Assembly (NCBI GenBank): GCA_038380435.1
Contig: JAWZYU010000028.1
Location: forward strand, 42,095,095 to 42,159,094
Origin: Ryuthela nishihirai
Lineage: Eukaryota > Arthropoda > Arachnida > Araneae > Heptathelidae
Direction of reading: 5' to 3'
Length of the DNA: 64,000 bases
Shown: positions 23,331 through 34,204 of the stretch, piece by piece
Position numbering within the stretch: position 1 is the stretch's first letter
How the letters are laid out: each line of letters opens with the position of its first letter
Notes under the pieces: model-generated
Seen by the model: only the letters and a program-made list of their open reading frames with translations
The model's database searches: none
What the model was told of the DNA's origin: nothing
Program-made: the position numbers and the translations under genes

Positions 23331-23451
23331 TCAAAAATTTTATTTATAACAATTGTTTATTACATGAACAAAATTGCATTTACTTTCCTTTATGTATTTT
23401 GGTTTAATATTGTCAAATCCACAGAAGTGTTATATTTTAAGTGATAAAGGG

Positions 23452-23829
23452 TTGGGTTGTTTTACCTCTGAGCGGCACTTTTTTGCACACCATGGGTTAA
23501 ATGGCCAGGTCACATGGACCCCGAAGGCTCAGAGAAGTTTGGGGAAGGGGACCCACTGGAACAGCTGTTGGGAGACAGATGGTAGCCTCCCGTCAAGGCC
23601 ATCCAGCGTGTTCTTTAACGTGCACAGGGTATGGCTCTCCCGCACACGGGGCCACGGCTTAACGTCCCATCCGACGGACGGCAGCCTTTCCAAGCCCATC
23701 GGTGTCCTTTACTGACCGTGGGCAGTAAATTTTGCGGAGATAAATCTCAACGCTGACCCAGCTGGGACTCGAACCTGGGAACTACAGATTACGAGCCTGG
23801 CGCGCTACCGACTGAGCCACCCCCGCCCC
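23452..23829 (-). mobile_element. SINE-A, full length, with target-site duplication
   Basis: Duplication agtgataaagg at 23440-23450 and 23830-23840. Confidence 0.93.
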
Positions 23830-23841
23830 AGTGATAAAGGG

Positions 23842-24549
23842 AAATTTCTAAGTGTTTCCAGTGTATCTGTGCTCAGAGAACTGAGCCTTTGTGGTTCTTG
23901 TAACATGACACATTTATCCCGTTGTGTTCAAAAATGAAGTTCTGCTCAGATGTTAAAATAAGAAGTGCAATTAATTTGCAGAAGTTTTGAATTCATCTTT
24001 TACAATTTTATTGCATTTTCCTTGATTATCAGATTTCCGAATTTCCAATTTCTTCACTGCCGGTCAATTCCACGTGACAGGAAAGATGGATGAGTTCGTC
24101 ACTCAAAGAATCCTCCACCAATGAATCGTCGGATCGATGCTGAAGCTTAAGCGAAAAATCTTTAATTTTTGATTAAAGATCGAAAATATATATATATATC
24201 GTTCCCCTCCCCCCCACCCCAAAGATCGACAATATATATATATATATCGTTCCCCCCCCCCACCCGCCACTGTCAACTTTTGCAATCTCGCAACTCTCGT
24301 TCGAAGCCATAAATCAAAACCTTGCGTTGTGTAACCTGTTATTTCAGGAATATAAGTCGATTCTGAATCAGAAAGGGAAATTTCTTAAAAAAAAGGAGAA
24401 ATTTTTGAGTTGCTAGATAGGGTTTTTAATTATATATATATTTAATGTTATTTTAATAAATTGACGATTGATTTTTGAGCGAATTGGCAACTTCCTAAGG
24501 GCACAAGTATTGTAAGAGAATTAGTCAAATCAATATTTCAGGGAGCATA
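23842..24549. other. AT-rich stretch with a tandem duplication of about 47 bp
   Basis: At 24170-24262 a segment with (AT)n, tcgttccc and a C-run is present twice in tandem. No gene seen. Confidence 0.6.
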
Positions 24550-25470
24550 ACTTAATATTCTTTGGTTCGAATCCCAACTGTGCCACAGTTGACGTTTATC
24601 TCGCTAAATCTCCACCAAGTCTTCGGTGAGGAAAAAGATCCCTGGTCGGATTGAAATGGTCACAGATGGGCTCGGAAAGGGTCCCAGATGGGATTGAAGA
24701 GGGTCACAGATGGGCTCGAAAAGGGTCCCAGATGGGATTGAAGAGAGTCATAGATGGGCTCGAAAAGGAGTCCCATATGGGATTGAAAGGGTCACAGATG
24801 GGCTCGGAAAGGGTCCCAGGTGGGATTGAAGAGGGTCATAGATGGGCTCCAAAAGGGGTCCCAGATGGGCTCGGAAAGGGTCCCAGATGGGATTGAAGAG
24901 GGTCATAGATGGGCTCGAAAAGGGGTCCCATATGGGATTGAAAGGGTCCCAGATGGGCTCGGAAAGGGTCCCAGATGGGATTGAAGAGGGTCATAGATGG
25001 GCTCGAAAAGGGGTCCCATATGGGATTGAAGAGGGTCACAGATGGGCTAGAAAAGGGTCCCAGATGGGATTGAAGAGGGTCCCAGATGGGATTCAAGAGG
25101 GTCATAGATGGGCTCGAAAACGGGTCCCAGATGGGATTGAAAGGGTCCCAGGGACATATATGAGCTTGAAAAGGGTCACAGATAGGCTTCAAAAGGTTTC
25201 AAGATGGGCTTCAAAAGCGACATAGAGGGACTAAAAAGGGTCCCAGATAGGTTTGAAAAGGGATACAGATTTGCTCGAAAAGGGTCGCAGATGGAATTGA
25301 AGAGGAAAACAGATGGGACTGAAATTACAGATGAGCTTGAAAAGGGAGACAGATGAGCTTGAAAAGGTAACAGATAGGCTTGAAAAGGGTAGCAGATGTG
25401 CTTTGGAAGGCAGCCGTCCGTCGGATGAAGCGTTAAGGCTTCAGCCCTTGTGCAGGAGAACCATAGGAGG
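24550..25470 (+). repeat. Minisatellite expanded from within a SINE-A
   Basis: A degenerate SINE-A starts at 24550 (B-box remnant, then gtttatctcgctaaat). From about 24650 to 25400 a unit of about 23 bases, gggtcacagatgggctcgga and variants, repeats over 30 times, often as a dimer of about 47 bases with a gggattgaaga variant. After the array the SINE-A body resumes (tttggaaggcagccgtccgt, 25400-25470). The unit resembles the SINE-A segment caccgatgggcttggaaagg. ORFs through the array are low complexity. Confidence 0.85.
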
Positions 25471-25524
25471 GGGGGGGGGGTTATATTACAATGAAAATCT
25501 AGTCTCTCTTTTCTGGTTTGATTG

Positions 25525-25765
25525 GGGACGAGGGCGGCTCAGTGTGTAGCGCAGGCTCATAATCTGCAGTTCCCAGGTTCGATCCCCGTCAGCCGTGTGC
25601 AGTAGAGCCATACCCTCTGGATGTTATTAATAGTGGACTTCCATCTGTCTTCTAACCGCTGTCCAGTGGATCCTCAGCCTTCTCTGGCCCTTAGGGTCCT
25701 TGTGATCTGGCCATTTAGCCCAATATGAAAACAAAAATGTCGCTCAAAGGGAAAACAACTAAGCC
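25525..25765 (+). mobile_element. SINE-A, internally deleted
   Basis: Head with cggctcagtg and B box ggttcgat, then a jump to the tail half (tctggccatttagccc) ending near aaaacaactaagcc. Confidence 0.75.
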
Positions 25766-25769
25766 AACA

Positions 25770-26572
25770 CACGCATCGCTTCTCTACGAGTGAAACTCAG
25801 TTCACCGCTACATATACACAAGCTCGCTGTCGCTCAGTTAATATTCACACTGTCTAGGAGCTTTCTCTTTTCTTGTTGCCTTTTTTTATCGTATCCACGA
25901 AGCGTAATTGCCAACAGGCTGCGCGAAGTACCAATCGATTCGGCCGAGTCTTTTTCAGCAATCTCGCTCTCTCTGCCCCAACTATTGCTGCTTTATAGAT
26001 CGCTGGCCGAAGCCAAACTGGGAGGGGAGAAAAACTCCTCCCCCCCAAAAAAAAGAGAAGAGCGCATTAACGTGCTTCTTTCAGCAGCTAAAAATTTTGT
26101 CGACGTAGATGTAAGGAACGGCGAATAGGTTGACAGTTGCGTGTATTTCCGCAGATTTTTTAAATAGACTCCAATGGCCAAATATTGATCGATGTTTTCT
26201 GTTGAAGCAAACTCGCTGTGGTAATGTTGAAACAAAAATAAAGAGATAAATAAGAAAAAAGAATTAGAAGAATAACATATCGCCTCTGGCGACTATGGGA
26301 TGCTCGTTGGCAAAGAGAATGAAGGTTTTTTTGGTTTATCTACTTTTACACCCTTTTAAGAGTGGTGATTCGAGATAATGGATGGTTGGGAAAATGAGAA
26401 TGGTAATATTTTTATCAGAAGATTTTTCATTTGTTCCTTAAAATGAAAAAGTTGCGTTTATTCACCCACTTACCCCTGTATGAAAAAGGGAAATATGTCG
26501 GTGTAATATATTTTATCACCGAAATATCAATTTTCTATCTGAATAGGTCGCTTGCAAACAGGGTTCGATCTA
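25770..26572. other. Unassigned stretch
   Basis: Contains an open frame at 25790-26128 (112 codons, + strand) with no recognisable domain, preceded only by a TTG/GTG-type opening. Otherwise no repeat or gene is recognised. Confidence 0.4.
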
Positions 26573-26580
26573 AGGGGGAG

Positions 26581-27099
26581 GGAGGAGCAAGGGAGAGGGA
26601 GGAGCAAGGGAGGGGTTGGTCTCCGCCGTTGAGAATGCTCGAAAGGGTTGGGTTGTTTTACCTCTGAGCGGCACTTTTTTGCACACCATGGGCTAAATGG
26701 CCAGGTCACATGGACCCCGAAGGCTCAGAGAAGGTTGAGGGAGGGAACCCACTGGAACAGCTGTTGGGAGACAGATGGTAGCCTCCCGTCAAGGCCATCC
26801 AGCATGTTCTTTAACGTGCACAGGGTATGACTCTCCCGCACACGGGGCCACGGCTTAACGTCCCATCCGACGGACAGCGGCCTTTCCAAGCCCATCGGTG
26901 TCCCCTACTGACCGTGGGCAGGGCGGGGAATTTTGGGGAGATAAATCTCAACGCTGACCCAGCTGGGATTCGAACTTGGGAACTACAGATTACGAGCCTG
27001 GCGCGCTACCGACTGAGCCACCCCCGCCCCATAGGAGGAGCAAGGGGGAGGGAGGAGTAGGGGAGGGGTTGGTCTCCGCCGTTGAGAATGCTCGAAAGG
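26581..27099. repeat. 66-bp direct repeats flanking a SINE-A
   Basis: 26581-26646 and 27034-27099 are about 95% identical. They flank the SINE-A at 26647-27031 almost exactly. This is far longer than the 11-13 bp duplications of the other copies. Confidence 0.88.
26647..27031 (-). mobile_element. SINE-A, full length
   Basis: Reverse-orientation complete copy, close to the consensus, lying between 66-bp direct repeats. Confidence 0.94.
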
Positions 27100-27237
27100 A
27101 TAATAAAGGTAAAAAAAATATTGACCTATGTATATTTCATGCATTTTTTTTAAGAAACGTTATAAACACCTATAAACGGAGGAGGGGCAGGATGGATGTT
27201 ATACTGCAATGAAAATCCAGTTTTTTTGCTTTTTTTC

Positions 27238-27440
27238 TGGTGTATGGCCGAGTGGTTAGCGCGCTTGGCTACTGATCTAAGGGACCTGGGTTCGAGTCCC
27301 GGGTAAGGCATGGATGTATGTGTCGTTTTTCTGCTGAGGTCCTGCCATCCTCTCAGACCTTCTACTATGGCATATAAATTGACAGGCTCCTGTCAGACCT
27401 CTGTGGCAAGCAGCTGCTTGAGGGGGTATTTATTTTTTTT
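27238..27440 (+). mobile_element. SINE-B copy
   Basis: A box tggccgagtgg, B box ggttcgagtcc, body ctgaggtcctgccatcctct, end cagctgcttgagggggtatt and a T-rich tail. Confidence 0.92.
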
Positions 27441-27617
27441 ATCTGGGGGATGCAGACGGTAGCGCCCCAGGCTCGTAAGTCTCACACGGACCAGCGTTGA
27501 GATTTATCTCTGCAAAAACTCCTTACTCTACCCTCGGTTAGTACGAGATAGCGAAGAGCTTGGAAAGACCGTCATCCGTCGGATGGGACGTAAAACCGTC
27601 GTCCCCGTGTGGAGGAT

Positions 27618-28001
27618 TAAGTTGGGTTGGTTTACCTCTGAGCGGGACATTTTTTTACACACCATGGGCTAAATGGTCAGGTCACAAGGAACCTGAAGAC
27701 TTAGAATGCTGGGGGAGTGGGACCCACTGGACAGCTATTGGGAGACAGATGGTAGCTCCTGTCTAGGCCATCCAGTGTGTTCTTTAAGGTGCACAGGGTA
27801 TGGCTCTCCCGCACACGGGGCCATGGCTTAACGTTTTATCCGACGGTCGGCGGCCTTTTCAAGCCCATCAATGTCCCCTATTCACCATGGACAGGGGGGG
27901 ATTTTGCCGAGATAAATCTCAATGCTGACCCAGCCGGGACTCGAACCTAGGAACTGTAGATTACGACCCTGGTGCGCTATCGACCGAGCTACCCCCGTGT
28001 G
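27618..28001 (-). mobile_element. Nested SINE-A (reverse)
   Basis: Tail aagttgggttggtttacctc at left, head ending accgagctacccccgtgtg at right. Inserted in the older + copy. Confidence 0.88.
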
Positions 28002-28103
28002 ATTGAGATAATTACCCAGTGTACGCTAAAGAACACCCTGGATTACCTTGCAGGGAGGCTACCATCTGTCTCCCAACAGCTGTTCCAGTGAGTCCCCTCC
28101 CCC

Positions 28104-28490
28104 CTGGGGCGGGGGTGGCCAGTCGGTAGCGCGCCAGGGTCGTAATCTGTAGTTCCCAGGTTCGAGTCCCAGCTAAGTCAGCGTTGAGATTTATCTCCGC
28201 AAAATTCCCCGCCCTGCCCACGGTCAGTAGGGGACACCGATGGGCTTGGAAAGGCCGCCGTCCGTCGGATGGGACGTTAAGCCGTGGCCCCGTGTGCGGG
28301 AGAGCCGTCCCCTGTGTACGTTAAAGAACACGCTGGATGGCCTTGACGGGAGGCTACCATCTGTCTCCCAACAGCTGTTCCAGTGGGTCCCCTCCCCCAA
28401 CCTTCTCTGAGCCTTCGGGGTCCATGTGACCTGGCCATTTAGCCCATGGTGTGCAAAAAAGTACCGCTCAGAGGTAAAACAACCCAACCC
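28104..28490 (+). mobile_element. Nested SINE-A (forward)
   Basis: Complete copy from ggggcgggggtggcc to the aacccaaccc tail. The cccctccccc at both junctions is a probable target-site duplication within the outer SINE. Confidence 0.9.
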
Positions 28491-28590
28491 AACCCCTCCC
28501 CCAAAATTTCTCTGAGCCCTCAGGTCTTTGTGACCTGGCCATTTAGCCATGGTGTGCAAAAAAAGTGCTCCTCAAAGGTAAAACAACCCA

Positions 28591-29378
28591 ACTCAAAGCT
28601 TATTTAAGAAGTAACTAAGTTCTATATTTGAGTTACTATTGACATTACATGGAATTGGACCTAATAAAGTGACCCCTGAGTGTAAATACTTCTGGGTAAA
28701 AAAACAACACCAATCTTGACCTAAAATGAAAATATTTTAAAGCAGATCCGCCATTACCGAACTTTCCATTATCATTTTTTCAACGTAATTACTTACATTC
28801 AAAGAAAGAATTCTTTTCCGGTTCTTTCAGCCAAAGAATCCATTTATCATTTGCAAGTTAAGGAATTAGAAAATTAGTTCAGGATCCTCATGTTTAATTA
28901 ATTTTTTTTTCTTTTGTTTCTAGCGCAGAAAAAAGAAACAACTTTTGTAATTTTTAGTAAGAGCAAGTATACAATGCTTAGAGAGAGCAGGTGTAAAATT
29001 CGTATAATGCAATGCAAAAACTAACTTCAACTTCCTAGTCCTTTTGAGATAAGTTTTTTCCACCATAGGATCCTCTGCTGAGCTAATTAGATATTGAAAG
29101 ACTGAGCCTTTAATTGTGTTATCATGGGTTAATTAAAGGTTATCTTTAATTAAACATTTTCATTAAAGAACGGAATTGCGGCGAAAAAAAAAATATATAT
29201 ATATAAATCGATACATTCAAAGATAAATAAGGAAATATTCGTATTCTAAAGTGCTTCTTTTTTTAATTCGTTAATTAAAAAACGCAGTCAGAACTTTAGC
29301 AGAAAATATGTCGAATTTTGTTCTAGAAAGCAAGAAAAACCGTTAAACTGGATGATTTGAAAGAAATATTTATGAACT
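28591..29378. other. No feature seen
   Basis: AT-rich sequence without recognisable genes or repeats. Confidence 0.5.
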
Positions 29379-29391
29379 ATATAGTAGAGTA

Positions 29392-29594
29392 TAATAATAA
29401 ATACCCTCTCAAGCAGCTGCTTGCCACAGAGGTCTGACAGGAGCCTGTCAGTTTATATGCCATAGTAGAAGATCTGAGAGGATGGCAGGCCCTCAGCAGA
29501 AAACAACACGAACATCCATGCCTTACCCGGGGATCGAATCCAGGTCCCGTAGATCAGTAGCCAAGCGCTCTAACCACTCGGCCACGGGACGGCC
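29392..29594 (-). mobile_element. SINE-B copy with target-site duplication
   Basis: Perfect 13-bp duplication atatagtagagta at 29379-29391 and 29595-29607. Confidence 0.94.
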
Positions 29595-29609
29595 ATATAG
29601 TAGAGTACT

Positions 29610-29958
29610 TGTTAGAAATAATCGTAGTTCCCAGGTTTGAGCCCCAGCTGGGTCAGCGTTGAGACTTATCTCCGCAAAATACCCCGCCCTGCCCACGGTC
29701 AGTAGGGGACACCGATGGACTTGGAAAGGCCGCCGTCCGTCGGATGGAACGTTAAGCCGTGGTCCTGTGTGCGGGAGAGTTCTGTGCACGTTAAAGAACA
29801 CGCTGGATGGCCTTGACGGGAGGCTACCATCTGTCTACCAACAGTTGTTCCAGTGGGTCCCCTCCCCCAACCTTCTCTGAACCTTCGGGGACCTTGTGAC
29901 CTGGCCATTTAGCCCATGGTGTACAAAAAAGTGCCGCTCAGAGGTAAAACAACCCAAC
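29610..29958 (+). mobile_element. SINE-A, 5'-truncated
   Basis: Begins inside the tRNA-like head just before the B box and ends in acaacccaac. The start abuts the SINE-B duplication. Confidence 0.88.
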
Positions 29959-30168
29959 TTGTTTGAAATAGAGTAATACCTTCCTTGAAATCTGTTCCGG
30001 ACTTCTTGAATCTGTTTGAAATAGAGTAATACCTTCCTTGAAATCTGTTGTGTCTAAAAATATGCTTTTTATAAAGCACATTAAAAGAGCAGACTTTTAA
30101 TAGTCTGCTGACTATTAATGATAATGAGTTAATATACACCGAAGAGCCAAAACATTGTGATCACATGC

Positions 30169-31647
30169 CTAATACGATGTTGGTCCTCCACGTGCCACCA
30201 AAACAGCTCTTACCCGGCGAGGCATGGAGGCTACAAGATTTCTAAAGGTGTCTTGTAGTATATGGTACCAACACGTTACCAGCAAATAGTTTAACTCTTG
30301 TAAGTCACGTGGTTGAGCCGCCGCAGTTCGGATATGCTGTTCCAACACAAACCACATTTGCTCAATTGAATTGATATCTGGAGAATTTGGAGGCCAGGAC
30401 AATACCTGGAAGTCTTCCTCGTGTTCCGCGGACCATTCTCGAACAATCCGGGCAGTGTGGCATTGCGCATTATCCTGCTGAAAGAAGGCACTACTAGAAG
30501 GATATACCGTTGCCATGAAGATGATGTATCTGGTCTAAAATGATGTTTAGGTAGGTGGTAGACGTCATAGTTTCCTGCACATGATGACTGGACCCAGAAT
30601 TTCCCAGCAGAATATTGTCCAAATCATTACACTTCCTCCACGAGCTTGTTTTTTTGTCCCATGGTACATCCTGGTGCCAACACTTCCCCAAGAAAACGAC
30701 GCACACGTACCCGGCCGTTCACACGGTGCACCAGGAACCGACATTCATCGGAACAGACGACTTTCTTCCAATCATTCAAGGTCCAGATTTGATGCTCATT
30801 GTAGGCATTTTCGCCCCCCCCCCCGATAGGGGACCACCTTGTCGTGGTGGGGGGGCCTAGGGTCCAGCAACCCGGCTGAGGCTTTGCCGGTCGGAATGAT
30901 CCCCAGCTGGAGCATGCCAAAGGCTTTGCCGGCTGTAGTGGGCAACAGCTGGAGCATTGCTAAGGTTTTGCCGGTTGGGATGGTCCCCGGCTGGAGCATT
31001 GCTGAAGCCAACCGAGGTTGAAGACGCTGCTGGCCGGCTTGATTGCCGGTCGGATGGTGACGGCGTTGGAGACCTCACCTATCAGGAGCTCAGTGGAGTT
31101 GTTCGAGGGATCGGCAGAACGGATTGATTCCTAGTAAGCCAGAGCCCTCACAAAAGTCTGGGTCTTACTAAGAGTCTCCACCCCGGACGCCGATCGAACT
31201 TGGATCTATATATCCTTGTTCATGGCTAACCGGGGAATAGATTAAAGCAAGGTTTCTTCCGGTGGTCAGCTTTCCTTCTATAGGACTGCTGCCATGTGAG
31301 GCTGGGGTTGAGGTGCGCCTATAGGGCGTATTCCTTGCCCCCGGCTCTAGATAAGCACGGCTCTTCATAACCAGGTAGTGCTGTACAAGCGGAACCGGGA
31401 ATTGCCGTGGTTGCATAAGATCGGAACAAGAGATTCATTGTAGGCATTTTCGACAGTGAACCGAGGTTAGCATGGGCACTCAGAGTGGCTTACGGCTACG
31501 CAACCCCATTTTTAGCCGATTTTGATATATTATGTGTTGTGACACATTACTCCGTCACCAGCATTCAAATTACGGGCGAGTTGCGCCACAGTATCCCTTC
31601 TGTTGGCTTGCACCATACCGGATAGCCTTCGCTCACATCTGGCATCA
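30169..31647 (-). pseudogene. Tc1-type transposase pseudogene with an insertion
   Basis: From the N-terminal side: a NRRDTVAQLARNLNAG block (31560-31610), NEHQIWTLNDWKKVVCSDEC with the first catalytic Asp (about 30745-30800, across the insertion), FFQQDNAQCHTARIV (second Asp, about 30450-30480), SPDINSIEQMW (Glu) and a C-terminal ARGGPTSY with stop at 30169. Several frameshifts plus the insertion make it dead. Confidence 0.9.
30814..31434. mobile_element. Unclassified insertion, 621 bp, 18-bp target duplication
   Basis: Bounded by a perfect 18-bp repeat tcattgtaggcattttcg (30796-30813, 31435-31452) that was single-copy transposase sequence. Starts with a C-run and gataggggaccacc, with a small hairpin (ccacc 30834-30838 with ggtgg 30846-30850). 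Then come three 42-bp tandem units (30881-31006, each with gctttgccgg and agctggagcat) and a GC-rich remainder ending gatcggaacaagag. No inverted termini and no RT domain. The long duplication suggests LINE-type target-primed insertion of a non-autonomous or deleted element; orientation probably +. Confidence 0.75.
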
Positions 31648-32040
31648 TGGGGCGGGGGTGACTCAGTCGGTAGCGCGCCAGGCTCGTAATCTGTAGTTCC
31701 CAGGTTCGAGTCCCAGCTGGGTCAGCGTTGAGATTTATCTCCGCAAAATTCCCCGCCCTGCCCACGGTCAGTAGGGGACACCGATGGGCTTGAGAAAGGT
31801 CGCCGTCCGTCGGATGGGACGTTAAGCCGCGGCCCTGTGTGCGGGAGAGCCATACCCTGTGCACGTTAAAGAACACGCTGGATGGCCTTGACGTTGGTGG
31901 TTACCATCTGTTCCAACAGCTATTCCAGTGGGTCCCCTCCCCCAACCTTCTCTGAGCCTTCGGGGTACATGTGACCTGGCCATTTAGCCCATGGTGTGCA
32001 AAAAAAGTGCCGCTCAGAGGTAAAACAACCTAACCCAACC
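31648..32040 (+). mobile_element. SINE-A, full length
   Basis: Complete head and tail. Abuts the 5' broken end of the Tc1 copy at 30136-31647. Confidence 0.92.
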
Positions 32041-32041
32041 C

Positions 32042-32896
32042 AGATTACAAGACTCAAGCTCTACCCCACAGATTATTCCCAACTCCGTACTTACATAGGT
32101 CTGTTCTAATTTCAATATTTTGATAATATCAGAACTCGTAACGAAATCCATGACTCAATAAATGCTCAAACGAAATTAATATAAAATTGATTTAATAGGA
32201 ACCGAATATGCACTTACCACATGATCGTTCACAATGCAATCTGAACGGCAATGATAATAATTTCCCTTTCCAAATGTCAGCAACTGCCACTCTACTTGTT
32301 AATTAAAACTTAGGTGTCATAGCAACAGCTGTCAGAGACTTCGCACACCCACTGAGATTCGCTGTGAAAACTCTCGAAGCATTGCTTTAATCTCTATACC
32401 GTTAAACTTCAGAAGTAAAAGAATCTGAAGTGAAGCAGAAAGTTGGCACTCCTAACAACTCACTTCAAATGCGATTCGCTCAAAATGGCATCTGCAAAGT
32501 AGGACACATAGATCGATGGCATTTGTTTCCGTTGTTCTATGCCAACTGTGCTTGTAAGCGTCAGAGCTTTGGACTGTCTGTGCAAGTAATTGCAATTAGC
32601 CCTAATTGCCGCTTCGAAACAAAGTGCGGAATAAAATGGTTAGTGTTTCTACGTCAACATCCATTAAGTCAGGTTAATCGGAACGACCTCTGGTGAGCTA
32701 TCGTTCTGCTTCTCGCGTGTCGAAGTCGTGAAATACCTGTCAGATATTTCTCTGTGCCATTGGAATCAAAATGGATCGCTTTGGAACATCAGTCTGCGTA
32801 AACTTTAAACTTTCGTGTTCATCTTTGAGAATTTCGGTTAGCAAAACTTTCAGAAGATTTGACTAATTAGATTGGAATTTTGTGAAAAAAAGCTTT
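32042..32896. other. No recognised feature
   Basis: Balanced-composition sequence with an 88-codon + frame at 32430-32696 containing several cysteines. No domain recognised and no clear splice context. Confidence 0.4.
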
Positions 32897-32908
32897 GAAT
32901 TGATGAGG

Positions 32909-33295
32909 GTTGGGTTGTTTTACCTCTGAGCGGCACTTTTTTTGCACACTATGGGCTAAATGACCATGTCACATGGACCCCTAAGGCTCAGAGAAGGTTG
33001 GAGGAGGGGGACCCACTGGAACAGCTGTTGAGAGACAGATAGTAGCCTCCCGTCAAGGCCATCCAGTGTGTTCTTTAACGAGCACAGGGTATCGTTCTCC
33101 GGCACACGGGAGCCACGGCTTAACGTCCCAACCGACGGACAGCGGCTTTTCCAAGCCCATCGGTGTCCCCCACTGACCGTGGGCAGGGAGGGGAGATTTG
33201 CGGAGATAGGTCTCAACGCTGACCCAGCTGGGACTCGAACCTGGGAACTACAGATTACGAGCCTGGCGCGCTACCGAGTGAGCCACCCCCGCCCC
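32909..33295 (-). mobile_element. SINE-A, full length, with target-site duplication
   Basis: 12-bp duplication gaattgatgagg (32897-32908) and gaatagatgagg (33296-33307), one mismatch. Confidence 0.92.
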
Positions 33296-33391
33296 GAATA
33301 GATGAGGTCTTCTAATAATAGTGTGAAGCGTAGTGAATGTCGAATCACGGATTTCTTCCTCAGAAAGGCATTTGTTGTTGCCTTTTCCTTA

Positions 33392-33678
33392 TATTCCCCG
33401 CCCTGCCCACGGTCAGTAGGGGACACCGATGGCTTGAAAAGGCCGCCGTCCGTCGGATGGGACGTTAAGCCGTGGCCCCGTGTGCGGGAGAGCCATACCC
33501 TGTGCACGTTAAAGAACACACTGGATGGCCTTGACGGGAGGCTACCATCTCTCTTCCAACAGCTGTTCCAGTGGGTCCCCTCCCCCAACCTTCTCTGAGC
33601 CTTCGGGGTCCATGTGACCTGGCCATTTAGCCCATTGTGTGCAAAAAAAGTACCGCTCAGAGGCAAAACAACCCAACC
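33392..33678 (+). mobile_element. SINE-A, 5'-truncated
   Basis: Starts in the body at attccccgccctgccc, lacking the tRNA-like head, and ends with the normal tail. Confidence 0.9.
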
Positions 33679-33734
33679 AACCTTTTTCTTCATTTTTTTT
33701 TTTGAAATAAGCCAGTATTGAATAAATACTTAAG

Positions 33735-33800
33735 TTTGGATTGGGTTCTTTCACCTCTGAGCTGCACCTTTTCGCCCACAAAGGGCTAAACGCCCACATT
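33735..33800 (-). mobile_element. SINE-A tail fragment
   Basis: Reverse tail (ggattgggttctttcacctc) and the first body bases, cut by the MITE at 33802. Confidence 0.7.
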
Positions 33801-33801
33801 A

Positions 33802-34017
33802 CAGTCTCTCAAAAAAAAGTATCCAAACACTATGGTTGATTACAGAATTCAGAAAAAATATCAGGCAACGATTTTTTTAGAAATTAGTGATCTGGCAACC
33901 TTCGTGTCACGTGACACGAAGGTTGCCAGATCACTAATTTCTAAAAACATCGTTGCCTGATATTTTTTCTGAATTCTGTAATCAACCATAGCGTTCGGAT
34001 ACTTTTTCGAGCGACTG
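33802..34017. mobile_element. CAGTCGCTC-MITE, complete hairpin
   Basis: TA at both sides. Two arms of about 100 bases pair around the palindrome gtgtcacgtgacac near 33908. Ends read cagtctctcaaa and its partner gagcgactg. Confidence 0.9.
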
Positions 34018-34204
34018 TACAAGCACTGGCACCGAGTTTTTAAATTCTCAGGAGGGAGGGGGCTCACACACAATAACAGGATACCAGACATATTTATTTT
34101 GTGTGTTAAATATATAATCGAAAAAAAAATATTTTTTTTTGGGGGGGGGGGGGCAGAACCCATCAGCCCCACCGTAAACGGTGCCAATAGTCACAATTAT
34201 CCTA

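Larger units (their letters stand above)
21500..23440 (-). mobile_element. Jockey/CR1-like LINE, 5'-truncated
   Basis: Minus-strand non-LTR element. The 3' end at about 21500 is a TTTGAA-type repeat tail, identical in type to the second copy at 47340-48126. The 3' UTR (21746-21930) includes gcttatcagcgggaatgtac. SINE-B sits in the tail. The coding part is broken by at least two frameshifts, near 22390 and 23340. The 5' end is lost; a SINE-A follows at 23452. Confidence 0.9.
27451..28590 (+). mobile_element. SINE-A (outer copy) interrupted twice
   Basis: An old + copy is split into three parts: 27451-27617 (head and proximal body), 28003-28103 (distal body up to cccctccccc) and 28491-28590 (tail). 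The two gaps are filled by younger SINE-A copies in opposite orientations. Confidence 0.8.
30136..31647 (-). mobile_element. Tc1/mariner element (copy 3), truncated and interrupted
   Basis: The 3' terminus caccgaagagccaaaac is at 30136, preceded by TA. Transposase sequence runs on the minus strand up to about 31647, where a SINE-A begins; no matching second terminus is seen beyond it. A foreign 621-bp segment (30814-31434) splits it. Confidence 0.85.

Noticed and set aside
24836..25192. ORFs of 118-127 codons in the 23-bp array
   Set aside because: Low-complexity products of the SINE-derived minisatellite.
25790..26128. 112-codon ORF as a gene
   Set aside because: No domain, no splice or promoter context, and overlapping frames open on both strands.
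33271..33693. Recurrent 60-140-codon ORFs with GQVTWTPKAQRRLGEGTHWN-type sequence throughout the window
   Set aside because: They are translations of SINE-A copies in either orientation, starting and stopping at different points; not a protein family.
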